A stretch of DNA of 64,000 bases from Microbacterium sp. LWH11-1.2 (GCF_038397745.1 NZ_CP151636.1:682001-746000), one strand, 5' to 3'. Shown: positions 43,772 through 52,742, counted from the first letter of the stretch. The notes: generated from the letters alone by a model not told the origin. Translations and numbers: made by a program.

Positions 43772-44941
43772 TCAGTCGTCTTCCGTGGCGGTGACCATCA
43801 CTCCGAGCGGAGCGAGGTAGCCGTTCGGGTCGATCGTCCAGTCGGCCGCGGCGGCCGCCTCGACGACCTCCGGTGCCCACTCGAGGTAGACGCGGTCGTC
43901 GCCGCCGTTGATCACGAGCACCGTGCCGGAGCCGGTCTCGTCGCCCTCGACGCAGCGATATTCGCGCCAGGCTCCCTCGGGAACGGAGAACGTGTCTCCG
44001 GCGCCGAGGTTCACGGTCGTCGACGGATCGCCGTTGAGCGTGACCTCCCAGCGCCCCGTCTTGAACAGCAGCGCCTGCGTCTTGTCGTGACGGTGACGCA
44101 GCACGCCCTGACCCGGCTCGGCCTTCACCCACGCGAGGTTGAACGAATGCGGCTCGGTCACGTTCGGCACCTGGCGGCGGTTCTCGCTCATGCCGTAGCC
44201 GATCGCGGTCGCGAGCTCGACGCGTCCGCCGTCGACGGCCGCGCACAGCAGCGCCGCCGCAGAGTACCTGCGGTCGCCCGGCTGGATCACGCGCGAGCGC
44301 ATGTCCTCGACCGTGTAGGTCGTGAGCTCGTCGATGTAGTGCTGCTTCATCGGCGTGATGAGCGGCACGTCATCGGGGAGCACGTCGCCGGCGACCGTGT
44401 CGATCAACTTGTTGTCGGCCGTGAGGTGCAGCCCGTAGGACTCGGCCTCGCGCAGGACCGAGGGGCCCCAGATGATGCCGCCGTTGTCGTCGCGACCGAG
44501 CACGGTGTAGAGGATGCCGTCGTCCGGACCCTCGTTCGTGAAGCCGCGGAAGATCCACGTGGGGATCGTGACGATGTCGCCGTCATGGCTGATGTACTCG
44601 CCCTGCTTGCCGTCGACACCCCAGCGGAGGCGGAACTCGCCGCCGAGGTTGATGAACACCTCGGCCGTGAAGTGCAGGTGCAGGTTGTTCGAGATGCCGT
44701 TCGGCATGCCGGCGGCCCCGGTGTTGAACCCGTGGTTGACCTCGAGGTTCACGTACTGGCTCGCGTTCTGCGAGACGCCGGCACCGATGAAGGAGTAGTT
44801 CTCCTTGCGGTCGGAGCCCGGGGTGCGGCAGTCGATGAACGCCGAGTTGCACGGCACCCAGTCGGAGCGACGGATGGTCCGGCGTTCGATCTCGTTCGCG
44901 TCGACGATGACGTCGGTCGCGTCGACGATGGCGTTGCTCAT
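43772..44941 (-). CDS. Bicupin (gentisate-dioxygenase-like) protein
   Basis: 389 residues with two cupin domains. The first centres on ISNNLHLHFTAEVFINLGGEFRLRWG and GDIVTIPTWIFRGFTN (about 85-140), the second on GVLRHRHDKTQALLFKTGRWEVTLNG and LGAGDTFSVPEGAWREYRC (about 285-335). Histidine pairs in both could bind metal. The architecture recalls gentisate/1-hydroxy-2-naphthoate dioxygenases, but the substrate residues cannot be judged, so an isomerase or other cupin activity is possible. AAGGAG precedes the ATG at 44941. It lies 31 bases after the NTF2-like gene in the LacI-type regulated unit. Confidence 0.75.
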   Translation of the reverse strand: MSNAIVDATDVIVDANEIERRTIRRSDWVPCNSAFIDCRTPGSDRKENYSFIGAGVSQNASQYVNLEVNHGFNTGAAGMPNGISNNLHLHFTAEVFINLGGEFRLRWGVDGKQGEYISHDGDIVTIPTWIFRGFTNEGPDDGILYTVLGRDDNGGIIWGPSVLREAESYGLHLTADNKLIDTVAGDVLPDDVPLITPMKQHYIDELTTYTVEDMRSRVIQPGDRRYSAAALLCAAVDGGRVELATAIGYGMSENRRQVPNVTEPHSFNLAWVKAEPGQGVLRHRHDKTQALLFKTGRWEVTLNGDPSTTVNLGAGDTFSVPEGAWREYRCVEGDETGSGTVLVINGGDDRVYLEWAPEVVEAAAAADWTIDPNGYLAPLGVMVTATEDD

Positions 44942-44972
44942 TTCTTCTTCTCCTTGGTGATCGGGGGATCGA

Positions 44973-45953
44973 TCAGTAGATGTTGGCGAAGGCCACGGGC
45001 TCGTCGCCGCGCTGGCCTTGGATCTGCGCGCGAAGCGCGATGTCGTCCCACAGACGGACCTCTTTCACGAGGGCGCCGTTGTGGAAGGTGAACTGCGAGA
45101 TGCCCAGCACGTCGACCGGCTTGCCCGTGAGCGGTCCGTAGTTCGGGACGCCGTTGTAGTCGCCGACGAACTTCCACACGACGGCCACGCGGAGACCCGC
45201 GTACCGCACGTCGTAGTTGGTCTGGATGTCGCGGATCTCGAACTGACCGCCGGGGAACGACTCGAGCAAGCGCAGCAGTGCGCGACGGTACCCCTCCGGA
45301 CGGATGACGAGGCGGTTGCCGACGGTCAGGAGCACGAGGTCGCGCTCGAAGAACTTCTCGACCTTCTGCAGATCGCGATCGTTCCAGACGGTCTTGATCA
45401 GGTCGATGACCTTCTCGACCTCTGCGCGGTACTCGTCGGGGCGCTCTCCGGAGTCGCCCTTCGCGATGGGGTCGGCGGGTGCCGGCTCGTTCCAGGATCC
45501 GGAGAAGCCGCGGAAGGTCTGCGCGCTGGCGACCTCGTCGAGGTCCTCGCCGCGTGCGAGGGGCCCCGCGAGCGTGTCGCGGACGACCCACTCCTCGACC
45601 ATGCGACCGCGCCGATAGAGGCAGTTGGCGATCGTGCGGCTGAACTCGGAGGTCTGCAGGTGACCGGAGAGCACGAGGTGCGAGCTGAGGAACGCGTCGT
45701 CGCCGCGCGCCTCCCAGATGACGTCTTCGGCCTGCCCGGTGCGGTCGGGGGTCGCCGAGATGCGCATGAGCGAACCCTCGATGACCTCGTCACGGTTCGA
45801 GGAGGTGCCGAGACCGCCGTGCACGATCGAGTCGGGCTCGTAGTTCTCGCGGATGTAGTGGATCGACCGATCGACCCAGATCAGGTCGGTGACCTCACGG
45901 ATGAAGTCATCGGGGTCCTTGTACGGCAGATAGGCGACCGGATCGAGAGGCAC
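44973..45953 (-). CDS. NTF2/SnoaL-like two-domain protein
   Basis: 326 residues with two NTF2-like halves (about 10-150 and 175-315). Each carries a W or Y-rich cone pattern, for example EEWVVRDTLAG in the first and QFTFHNGALVKEVRLWDD in the second, as in SnoaL-like cyclases and ester-cyclase homologs. Such folds catalyse isomerisation, hydration or ring closure; the exact role is unknown. GTG start at 45953 with AAGGAG nine bases upstream. It is the first gene of the unit behind the promoter/operator at 46016-46044, followed by the bicupin and nitrilase-family genes. Confidence 0.7.
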   Translation of the reverse strand: MPLDPVAYLPYKDPDDFIREVTDLIWVDRSIHYIRENYEPDSIVHGGLGTSSNRDEVIEGSLMRISATPDRTGQAEDVIWEARGDDAFLSSHLVLSGHLQTSEFSRTIANCLYRRGRMVEEWVVRDTLAGPLARGEDLDEVASAQTFRGFSGSWNEPAPADPIAKGDSGERPDEYRAEVEKVIDLIKTVWNDRDLQKVEKFFERDLVLLTVGNRLVIRPEGYRRALLRLLESFPGGQFEIRDIQTNYDVRYAGLRVAVVWKFVGDYNGVPNYGPLTGKPVDVLGISQFTFHNGALVKEVRLWDDIALRAQIQGQRGDEPVAFANIY

Positions 45954-46015
45954 GCTGTTTCACTCCTTAGACAGATGAGTCCGCGTTTCGTCGGTGATCG
46001 CGGGCTTCTTTCGTC

Positions 46016-46044
46016 AGTGTATGCGTATGCACAAACGAGTGCAA
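46016..46044 (-). promoter_or_regulatory. Promoter with LacI-type operator before the NTF2-like gene
   Basis: Minus strand TTGCAC (46044-46039), 17 bases, TACACT (46021-46016). The operator variant GCATACGCATAC (46030-46019) lies between them and over the -10. It matches GCATACGTATGC at 10 of 12 positions. Confidence 0.75.
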
Positions 46045-46087
46045 GAGAGACTTTCCTGACACACGGGTGTCAGCGGCGGATGCCGCG

Positions 46088-47092
46088 TCAGCCGGCCGCG
46101 GCGGCGGCGAGGGTGCGACGGGGCACGAACGAGGACGCGAAGCGCACGTTCTCGATCGGCGCCTCGCGGTTCTCGATGCGGCGCACGATGAGGTCGGCCG
46201 CGGCCTCGGCCATGCCGATGATGTCGTAGCGGACCGTGGCGAGATCGACGATGGGCCAGGCGGCCTCCGGCAGGTCGTCGAAGCCGACCACCGAGAGATC
46301 CTCGGGAACGCGGAGGCCCGCGCGATGCGCGGCATTCAGCACGCCGTAGGCGACCACGTCGTTGCCGCAGAAGAGGACAGTCGGACGATCATCGCCGCTC
46401 AGCAGCGAGGCGGCCGCCGCCTCGCCCTCGTCCGCGCTGAACCGGGAGACCTTCCGGGTGTCCGCCTCGGCGAGGGTCAGCCCGTGCGAGAGGACGGCGT
46501 CGCGCAGCGCGGATTCCCGCGCCTGCGCCGTGCTGGTGTTGGTGGGACCGAGCACCGCGCCGATGCGGCGGTGTCCCAGCTCGACGGCTCGATCGACGGC
46601 CTGCTTGTAGCCGTCCACCGGATCGACCACCGTGGCATCCGCCTCGATCAGAGAGCCGATCCGGTTGAAGTACACGAAGGGGAGACCGCGGTCCTTGAGA
46701 CGCAGCGGCGCCGCGGACTCCACCGTGGTGGTCGCGAGGATCAGGCCGTCGAGCCCGTTCGCCAGCAGGCGCTCGACGATCGTGTCGTTGTCGGCGGTCT
46801 CGGTGTGCAGCATGAGCTGATACCCGAGGGCTTCGAGCTCCCGGTGCACCGGCGCGATGATGTGCGAGTAGAACTGGTTGTCGAGGTCGGTCAGCAGCAG
46901 GCCGATGCGCCGGGTGCGACCCGAGGAGAGAGCGCGACCCGCCTCGCTGGGCACGTAGCCGAGCAGCTGGGCGGCCTCGCGCACGCGCACCTTGGTGGCT
47001 TCCGACACCCGGGAGTCGTCCCGCAGAGCCCGCGAGACGGTCGGCTGCGACACCCCCGCCAACCGCGCGACATCGCGACTCGTCACGACCAT
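46088..47092 (-). CDS. LacI-family transcriptional regulator
   Basis: 334 residues. HTH at the N-terminus VTSRDVARLAGVSQPTVSRALRDDSRVSEATKVRVREAAQLLGY, then a periplasmic-binding effector domain with GLLLTDLDNQFYSHIIAPVHRELEALGYQLML and FCGNDVVAYGVLNAAHRAGL. The ATG at 47092 has GGGGGAGG six bases upstream and places the HTH at the usual position; an earlier ATG at 47146 does not. It is divergent from the HisD2-SDR-aldolase genes. Palindromes at 46019, 47164 and 54132 fit LacI operators, so it probably represses the whole 43-54 kb locus until an imported substrate or intermediate binds. Confidence 0.88.
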   Translation of the reverse strand: MVVTSRDVARLAGVSQPTVSRALRDDSRVSEATKVRVREAAQLLGYVPSEAGRALSSGRTRRIGLLLTDLDNQFYSHIIAPVHRELEALGYQLMLHTETADNDTIVERLLANGLDGLILATTTVESAAPLRLKDRGLPFVYFNRIGSLIEADATVVDPVDGYKQAVDRAVELGHRRIGAVLGPTNTSTAQARESALRDAVLSHGLTLAEADTRKVSRFSADEGEAAAASLLSGDDRPTVLFCGNDVVAYGVLNAAHRAGLRVPEDLSVVGFDDLPEAAWPIVDLATVRYDIIGMAEAAADLIVRRIENREAPIENVRFASSFVPRRTLAAAAAG

Positions 47093-47129
47093 GTGATGCC
47101 TCCCCCTCAACGCGGGAAATTCTAGCGCC

Positions 47130-47175
47130 TTGACGCGTCCGTGCATACGCGGTCATAATCAGAGCATACGTATGC
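47130..47175 (+). promoter_or_regulatory. Promoter and perfect LacI-type operator before HisD-family gene 2
   Basis: TTGACG (47130-47135), 18 bases, CATAAT (47154-47159). GCATACGTATGC (47164-47175), a perfect 12-bp palindrome, starts where transcription should begin; a half-site GCATAC is at 47143. Strong repressor geometry. Confidence 0.85.
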
Positions 47176-47191
47176 AACGAAAGGATGGGCC

Positions 47192-48520
47192 ATGCCCCTG
47201 CATCTGAAGTCCGCGCCGACGAAGACGTTCGCGGACACCGCGCAGCAGGATGTCGCCGAACGCGTCCGCGCGATCATCGGCGACATCCGCGAGAACGGCG
47301 ACGTCGCCGTTCGGCGGTATGCCGAGCAGTTCGACAACTGGAGCCCGGAGTCGTATCGCCTCTCGGATGCCGAGATCGAGCAGATCATCGGCACCCTCCC
47401 CCCGCAGGTGATCCAGGACATCGAGTTCGTGCAGAACCAGGTGCGCCGCTTCGCCCAGGCGCAGCGCGACTCGCTCGTCGACATCGAGGTCGAGACCCTC
47501 CCCGGCGTCTTCCTCGGCCAGAAGCACGTTCCGGTGCAGGCGGCCGGTGCCTACATCCCCGGCGGCAAGTACCCGCTCACGGCATCCGCCCACATGACGA
47601 TCATCACGGCCAAGGTCGCCGGCGTCCCCCGTGTCGTCGCGTGCACCCCGCCGATCCGCGGCGAGATCCCCGCCGCCACGGTCGCCGCCATGAAGATGGC
47701 CGGCGCCGACGAGATCTACATCCTCGGCGGCGTGCAGGCGGTCGCGGCGATGGCCGTGGGCACCGACACGATCGAGCCGGTCAACATGATCGCCGGTCCC
47801 GGCAACGCGTATGTCGCCGAGGCGAAGCGTCAGCTGTTCGGCGAGGTCGGCATCGACCTGTTCGCCGGACCGACCGAGATCCTCATCGTCGCCGACGAGC
47901 ACGCCGATCCGTTCTTCACCGCCGTCGACCTGCTCTCCCAGGCCGAGCACGGCCCCGACTCCCCCGCGGTGCTGGTGACGACGTCTCAGACGCTCGCGGA
48001 AGAGGTCATGGACTGGATCGAGAAGATCCTCCCCGGCATGCCGACGCGCGACTACGCCGGTCCGGCCTGGCGCGACTGGGGGCAGGTCATCGTGGCCGAC
48101 GACCTCGACGAGGCCTACCGCATCGCCGACGCCTTCGCTTTCGAGCACGTGCAGATCTTCACCGAGAACCCGCGCGAGGCCCTCACGAAGATGCACGACT
48201 ACGGCGCGCTCTTCCTCGGCGAGAACACCTGCGTCTCGTACGGCGACAAGGTCATCGGCACCAACCACGTGCTGCCGACGCTCGGCGCCGCCCGCTACAC
48301 GGGTGGTCTCTGGGTGGGCAAGTACCTGCGCACCGTCACGTACCAGGAGGTGCAGAACACGGAGTCGTCGGCCGAGCTCGGCGCCGTCTGCGGTCGCGCC
48401 GCGCGCGTGGAGCTCTTCGAGGGCCACGCCCGCTCGGGTGACGCCCGCGCCTGGCGTCACGCCGGCACGGAGTTCGCCTGGATCGAAGAAAGCCAGGCGG
48501 CCGCAGCGAGCTCGCGATGA
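47192..48520 (+). CDS. HisD-family dehydrogenase, catabolic paralog 2
   Basis: 442 residues. Zinc/catalytic residues: Q250 and H253 (SQAEHG), D352 (YGDKVIGTNHVLPT), H412 (FEGHARSGDAR), E318-H319 (FAFEHVQIF). NAD-site GPGNAYVAEAKRQLFG is intact. As in paralog 1, PAWRDWGQVIVADD, GKYLRTVTYQEV and the RSGDARAWRH tail differ from biosynthetic HisD and resemble HpsN-type alcohol dehydrogenases. AAAGGA lies upstream of the ATG. The gene is coupled by ATGA to an SDR and that by TGATG to an aldolase, and its promoter holds the perfect LacI-type operator. It probably oxidises an alcohol to an acid in a catabolic route; the substrate is open. Confidence 0.8.
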   Translation: MPLHLKSAPTKTFADTAQQDVAERVRAIIGDIRENGDVAVRRYAEQFDNWSPESYRLSDAEIEQIIGTLPPQVIQDIEFVQNQVRRFAQAQRDSLVDIEVETLPGVFLGQKHVPVQAAGAYIPGGKYPLTASAHMTIITAKVAGVPRVVACTPPIRGEIPAATVAAMKMAGADEIYILGGVQAVAAMAVGTDTIEPVNMIAGPGNAYVAEAKRQLFGEVGIDLFAGPTEILIVADEHADPFFTAVDLLSQAEHGPDSPAVLVTTSQTLAEEVMDWIEKILPGMPTRDYAGPAWRDWGQVIVADDLDEAYRIADAFAFEHVQIFTENPREALTKMHDYGALFLGENTCVSYGDKVIGTNHVLPTLGAARYTGGLWVGKYLRTVTYQEVQNTESSAELGAVCGRAARVELFEGHARSGDARAWRHAGTEFAWIEESQAAAASSR

Positions 48521-49275
48521 CCGATCTCACAGGCCGCACGGCCGTGGTGACCGGCGGTGGCAGCGGACTCGGGGCGGCCATCGCCCGCTCGCTGCACGCC
48601 GCCGGCGCCGAGGTCGTGCTCGTCGGCCGCGACGAGACGAAGCTCGCCGCCACGGCATCCGCTCTCGGGGAGCGCGCCCGCGGGATCGCGTGCGATGTGT
48701 CGGATGCCGCATCCGTGGATGCCCTGCGCGACGCGCTGTCGGGCACCGAGGTGTCGATCCTCGTGAACAACGCCGGGATCCCCGGTCCGGTCGCGGCGCT
48801 GACCGACATCGGCGTCGACGACTGGGACGAGGTGTTCGCCGTGAACGTGCGCGGCACGTTCCTCGTCTGCAAGGCGCTGCTGCCCGGCATGATCGCGCGC
48901 GGCGACGGCGACGTGATCAACATCGCGTCGGTGTCGGGCAAGCGTCCGCTCGCGCATCGCACTCCGTACTGCGCGTCGAAGATGGCCGTGATCGGACTCA
49001 CCTCGACGCTCGCGTTCGAGGTCGGCCCCGCGGGCGTGCGCGTGAACTCGCTCTCGCCCGGGCCGGTGCAGGGACCGCGGATGGAGCGCAACTTCCGGCT
49101 CGAGGCCGAGCGCTCAGGCACCACTGTCGACGATGCCGAGCAGGTGTTCGTCTCGCGCGCCGCGCTCGGACGCATGGTCACCGAGGAAGAGGTCGGCGCC
49201 GCGGTCCTCGCGATGCTGGCGATGCCGGGCATGTGCGGGGCCGACGTCGACCTGTCCGCGGGGATGGTCGCCTGA
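48517..49275 (+). CDS. SDR-family NAD(P)-dependent oxidoreductase
   Basis: 252 residues. Cofactor motif TGGGSGLG (12-19), NNAG (LVNNAGIPG), and the catalytic set S-Y-K in NIASVSGKRPLAHRTPYCASK. C-terminal SPGPVQGPRMERNF fits 3-oxoacyl/sugar-alcohol-type SDRs. It probably acts on a hydroxyl or keto group in the same route as the HisD-like enzyme before it and the aldolase after it; it overlaps both. Substrate unknown. Confidence 0.9.
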   Translation: MTDLTGRTAVVTGGGSGLGAAIARSLHAAGAEVVLVGRDETKLAATASALGERARGIACDVSDAASVDALRDALSGTEVSILVNNAGIPGPVAALTDIGVDDWDEVFAVNVRGTFLVCKALLPGMIARGDGDVINIASVSGKRPLAHRTPYCASKMAVIGLTSTLAFEVGPAGVRVNSLSPGPVQGPRMERNFRLEAERSGTTVDDAEQVFVSRAALGRMVTEEEVGAAVLAMLAMPGMCGADVDLSAGMVA

Positions 49276-50015
49276 TGACATCCTTGCGTGCACGGGCTCT
49301 GGCAGGGGAGAAGCTCCTCGGCGCTCTGTTGCGGATGCCGTCGGAGGAGCTCGTCGAGATGCTCGCGGTCGCGGAGTTCGACTTCGTGCTCATCGACTGC
49401 GAGCACGGACCTGCCGACATCACCGCCCTCCGCAACCACATCGCCCTCGCTGCCGTGCACGGCGTCCCCGTGATCGTGCGGGTCGGCGAGAACGACCGCG
49501 GTCAGATCCTGCGGGTGCTCGATCAGGGCGCCGAGGGCATCCTGGCGCCGCACCTCGACACCGTCGCCGACGCGGCCGCTCTCGTCGACGCCTCGCTCTA
49601 TCCGCCGGTCGGCACCCGCGGCTTCGCGACGTACAGCCGCGCCGGTCGCTTCGGCGAGGTCGACCCGGGGGACCACCTGGAGTGGTACCTCGAGAACACA
49701 CTCGTGCTCGGCATGATCGAGTCGCCGGACGGCGTGCGCAACGTCGGAGACATCGTCGCGACGCCGCGGCTCGACGGCATCCTGGTCGGTCCCGCCGATC
49801 TCGCGGCGTCCACCGGCCCCGACGACCAGCCCGTTCCGGAGGCCATCGCCGCCGTGCACGCGGAGCTCGCTCGCGCGGGCTCGCTGCGCATGGACATCGT
49901 CGGCACTCGTGCCGCGGCCGAAGCATCCTTCGCCGGCGGCGCCGACCTCGTCATCTACAACCTGGCGTCGTCGCTCATGCGGCATCTGCGCGACCTGGCC
50001 TCGCCGGAGCGCTGA
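49275..50015 (+). CDS. HpcH/HpaI-family aldolase
   Basis: 246 residues. The class II pyruvate-aldolase residues are visible: H44 (IDCEHGP), R69 (VIVRVG), E149 (GMIES) and D175 (VGPADLAAS), the last two for the metal. Homologs split 2-keto-3-deoxy acids (for example 5-keto-4-deoxyglucarate, 2-keto-3-deoxyrhamnonate) into pyruvate and an aldehyde. It is the third gene of the HisD2-SDR-aldolase unit (TGATG overlap), so a hydroxyl-rich acid is probably oxidised and then cleaved. Cytoplasmic. Confidence 0.88.
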   Translation: MTSLRARALAGEKLLGALLRMPSEELVEMLAVAEFDFVLIDCEHGPADITALRNHIALAAVHGVPVIVRVGENDRGQILRVLDQGAEGILAPHLDTVADAAALVDASLYPPVGTRGFATYSRAGRFGEVDPGDHLEWYLENTLVLGMIESPDGVRNVGDIVATPRLDGILVGPADLAASTGPDDQPVPEAIAAVHAELARAGSLRMDIVGTRAAAEASFAGGADLVIYNLASSLMRHLRDLASPER

Positions 50016-50039
50016 GCCGCCGGCATCCGCTCGCGCGGA

Positions 50040-50205
50040 ATGCAGGAGATCTCCCAGAACGAAGGATGCTGTCGCGGCATCCGCCCCTTCATCCCGCGAG
50101 TTCTCCTGCATGACGTGCGGGTGCGACACCGTGACGGGCGGAGTTCTCCCCGACGAGCGGATGCCGACACCACAAGCGCTCCGCCCATCACAGAGTTCTC
50201 CGCCC
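50040..50205. repeat. Hairpin-rich intergenic repeats with GAGTTCTCC motif
   Basis: ATGCAGGAGATCTC (50040-50053) pairs with GAGTTCTCCTGCAT (50098-50111) at 12 of 14 bases; GGGCGGAG (50136-50143) pairs with CTCCGCCC (50198-50205). GAGTTCTCC occurs at 50098, 50141 and 50193 and also in both 129-bp units at 42.7 kb. It lies between convergent genes and may act as terminator. Confidence 0.65.
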
Positions 50206-50267
50206 CAAGAAGCGCAGCACGCACAGGAGACGCGCGGCGCTAGGAGGACACGCGAAGGCCGGAACCC

Positions 50268-50978
50268 TCAGCGCCGCCCGGCGCCCGCGGCGGCATCCGC
50301 CAGCTGGGTCTGCCACGAGCGCAGCAATGAGCCGAAGGCCTGCGGGCGCTCGATCGGCAGCAGGTGCCCGGCGTCGAGGGTGACGAGCCGGGCGTCGGGC
50401 ATCCGCGTGACGATCTCGGTGTGTAAGTGCGGCGGCGTGATCACGTCGTCGAGCCCCGAGACGACCAGCGTCGGCACAGACAAGCCCGGCAGTCGCCCGA
50501 GCAGGTCGCCCCGGCTGAGCTGCAACTGCAGCTGCGCCCGCAGCCGCGCCTCGCCCGTGACCGTGCCCATCGCGAGGGTCCGCTCCACCAGGTCCGGTCG
50601 ATCGCGCACGGCCTCGGCGCCCAGCAGCGCGGGAAGGATGCTCTCCTGCAGCTCACGCGCATCCGCGCCGGCATCCATGCGCCCGAGCCAGTCGCGCCAC
50701 CCCTCGCGTTGCGTCTCGGTCGGCGCCTTCGCATTCGTCGAGACCAGGCACAGTCCGGCCACCCGCTCGGGAGCGGCCAACGCGACCGACATCGCGACGA
50801 TGGCCCCGAGCGAGTGCCCGACGAGCACGAACCGCTCCGGAAGCGAGTCCAGCAGCGCCTCGACCTGGTCGGGGATGGAGGGGCGATCCAGCACCGGCTG
50901 GATCGCCCCGTCTGGTCCGGCATCCGCCCACAGATCGGCGGTGCAGTTCATGCCGGCAAGCAGCACCAGCGACGACAC
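50268..50978 (-). CDS. Alpha/beta-fold hydrolase
   Basis: 236 residues. Nucleophile S56 in GHSLG, acid D177/D178 (VVSGLDDVITPP) and H205 (DAGHLLPIERP) make a normal triad. The fold is of the small esterase/lactonase group, with a helical cap between residues 85 and 160. Start GTG at 50978, one base after the upstream permease stop, so it is translated with the transporter. In this locus it may open a lactone or ester of the imported substrate; not proven. Confidence 0.85.
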   Translation of the reverse strand: MSSLVLLAGMNCTADLWADAGPDGAIQPVLDRPSIPDQVEALLDSLPERFVLVGHSLGAIVAMSVALAAPERVAGLCLVSTNAKAPTETQREGWRDWLGRMDAGADARELQESILPALLGAEAVRDRPDLVERTLAMGTVTGEARLRAQLQLQLSRGDLLGRLPGLSVPTLVVSGLDDVITPPHLHTEIVTRMPDARLVTLDAGHLLPIERPQAFGSLLRSWQTQLADAAAGAGRR

Positions 50979-50979
50979 G

Positions 50980-51873
50980 TCAGCCCTTGACGGCGCCGTC
51001 GCTGAGTCCCGCGACGAGATATTTCTGCGCGATGAATGCGATCACGAACACCGGGATCGTGAGGAGCATGGATGCCGCTCCCGCCTGTTGCAGCATCGGC
51101 AGGGTCTGCCCGAGCTGCGTGGCGATGAACACGGGCACCGTCTTCGACGACGTGTCGGTGAGCACGAGCGCGGTGAGGTACTCCTGGAACGCGAAGAGGA
51201 ACACGAAGATGCCGGCGGTGAGGATGCCGGGTCCCATCAGCGGGATCATGACGCGGCGCAGCATCCCGATCCTCGTGCAGCCGTCGATCATCGCGGCCTC
51301 GTCGAGTTCCTTGGGGATCTCGGCGAAGAAGTTGCGCAGCAGCCAGATCGTGAACGGCTGGTTGATCGCGACCAGGGCGATCGCCAGCGCGAACGTCGTG
51401 TCGTAGATCCCCAGCGCGCGGCTGATGTCGTACATCGGCAGCACCACTGCGAAGCGCGGCAGCGCACGGAAGATCAGGGCGAGCACCAGCAGGATCGCCG
51501 AGACGTAGCTCGGGAACCGCGACAGCGCATAGGCGGCCGGGATGCCGATGACCAGCGCGATCACGGTCGACACGGTCGCGACGACCACGGTGTTCACGAG
51601 GTAGTCCGCGAAGTACGTGGTCTGCCACAGATCGACGAACGCCTGCAGCGTCGGCTGGTAGTCCCAGAGCACCGGCGGGTTGGAGAACGCGACGTCGGTC
51701 GGCTTGGTCACCGACAGCGTCATCCAGATGAACGGACTGAGCACGACGACGCAGAGGATGCCGAGCAGCAGACCGGTGATGTACGGCGGGCGGTTCTGAC
51801 CGCGGCGCTTGCGCTGCGGTGCGCCCTTGGTGACGATGGCCCTCGTCGAGAGCTCTGCGGAGGTGAGACTCAT
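50980..51873 (-). CDS. CUT1 ABC transporter permease (MalG-type), LacI-type locus
   Basis: 297 residues, six spans. The start ATG at 51873 overlaps the other permease by ATGA and begins MSLTSAELSTRAIVTKG; the frame is open farther upstream as shadow. EAA loop ELDEAAMIDGCTRIGMLRRVMIPLMGPGILT (about 195-225). It forms the membrane channel with the partner permease. Confidence 0.9.
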   Translation of the reverse strand: MSLTSAELSTRAIVTKGAPQRKRRGQNRPPYITGLLLGILCVVVLSPFIWMTLSVTKPTDVAFSNPPVLWDYQPTLQAFVDLWQTTYFADYLVNTVVVATVSTVIALVIGIPAAYALSRFPSYVSAILLVLALIFRALPRFAVVLPMYDISRALGIYDTTFALAIALVAINQPFTIWLLRNFFAEIPKELDEAAMIDGCTRIGMLRRVMIPLMGPGILTAGIFVFLFAFQEYLTALVLTDTSSKTVPVFIATQLGQTLPMLQQAGAASMLLTIPVFVIAFIAQKYLVAGLSDGAVKG

Positions 51874-52742
51874 CGTTCGGCCTTCGCTTCCTTGAAGATG
51901 CCCCGGATGAACGGGATCAGCATGATGAGGATCAGGAGGATGGTGAGGACGTTGATCGCACTGCCCAGCCCGAGGTTCTCGGCGCCGTCGGCGAACGCCA
52001 CCGAGTAGACGTAGAGCATGATCGACTCGTTCCCGATGTTCTGCGCCTGCGGCGACAGCGGGATCAGGTTGTCGAACATGCGCAGCACGTCCATGATCGT
52101 GATCAGGGTCACGAAGCCGAGCACCCCGCGGATGGTCGGGATGATCACGTTGATGTGCGTCTGGAAGCCGTTGGCGCCGTCGATCTTGGCGGCCTCCTTC
52201 AGCTCGTTGGGCACGCCCTGGAGCCCCGCCAGGATGATGAGCATCGCGAACGGCAGCATGTGCCAGACGGTGTTCGCGATCACGAGGATCGCGTTCGGCA
52301 CCTGGTCGGTGAACCACAGCACCTGCGAGCCGCCGAAGAACCCGATCAGCCTGTTCACGACGCCGCCGAAGTTGTCGTCGAACAGCCACGAGAACGCGAC
52401 GGCGCCGACGAGGTTCGGCAGCACGTACGAGACGAGCATGATGCCGAGGACGAGCGGGCGGGACGTGGTGATGCGGTTGATGCCGGTGGCGATGATGTAT
52501 CCGAACACCAGCAGGATCGCGGTGGTGACGACCGTGACGGCGACGGTGAAGAGCACCGCCTTGTGGAACCGGGGATCTGTCAGAGCGTCGGTGAAGTTCT
52601 CCAACCCGACGAATGTTCCCGGTGTGCCGTAGCGGACCTGCTCGAAACTCCACTGCACCGTGCGCACCAGCGGGAGCACGAGGAGTGCACCCATCACCAG
52701 CAGGCTCGGAGCGAAGAGCAGCCAGAATTCGCGTGCCTTCAT
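51870..52742 (-). CDS. CUT1 ABC transporter permease (MalF-type), LacI-type locus
   Basis: 290 residues, six spans: FWLLFAPSLLVMGALLVLPLV at the start and NAILVIANTVWHMLPFAMLIILAGLQGVPNELKEAAKIDGANGFQTHINVIIPTIRGVLG as the EAA region. It pairs with the second permease. No ATPase in the operon, so an external multi-use ATPase is expected. The binding-protein gene lies 71 bases upstream. Confidence 0.9.
   Translation of the reverse strand: MKAREFWLLFAPSLLVMGALLVLPLVRTVQWSFEQVRYGTPGTFVGLENFTDALTDPRFHKAVLFTVAVTVVTTAILLVFGYIIATGINRITTSRPLVLGIMLVSYVLPNLVGAVAFSWLFDDNFGGVVNRLIGFFGGSQVLWFTDQVPNAILVIANTVWHMLPFAMLIILAGLQGVPNELKEAAKIDGANGFQTHINVIIPTIRGVLGFVTLITIMDVLRMFDNLIPLSPQAQNIGNESIMLYVYSVAFADGAENLGLGSAINVLTILLILIMLIPFIRGIFKEAKAER

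Noticed and set aside
40280..48520. The HisD-like genes as histidine biosynthesis genes
   Set aside because: No hisC, hisB or other his genes nearby, diverged tail motifs and catabolic regulators beside both.
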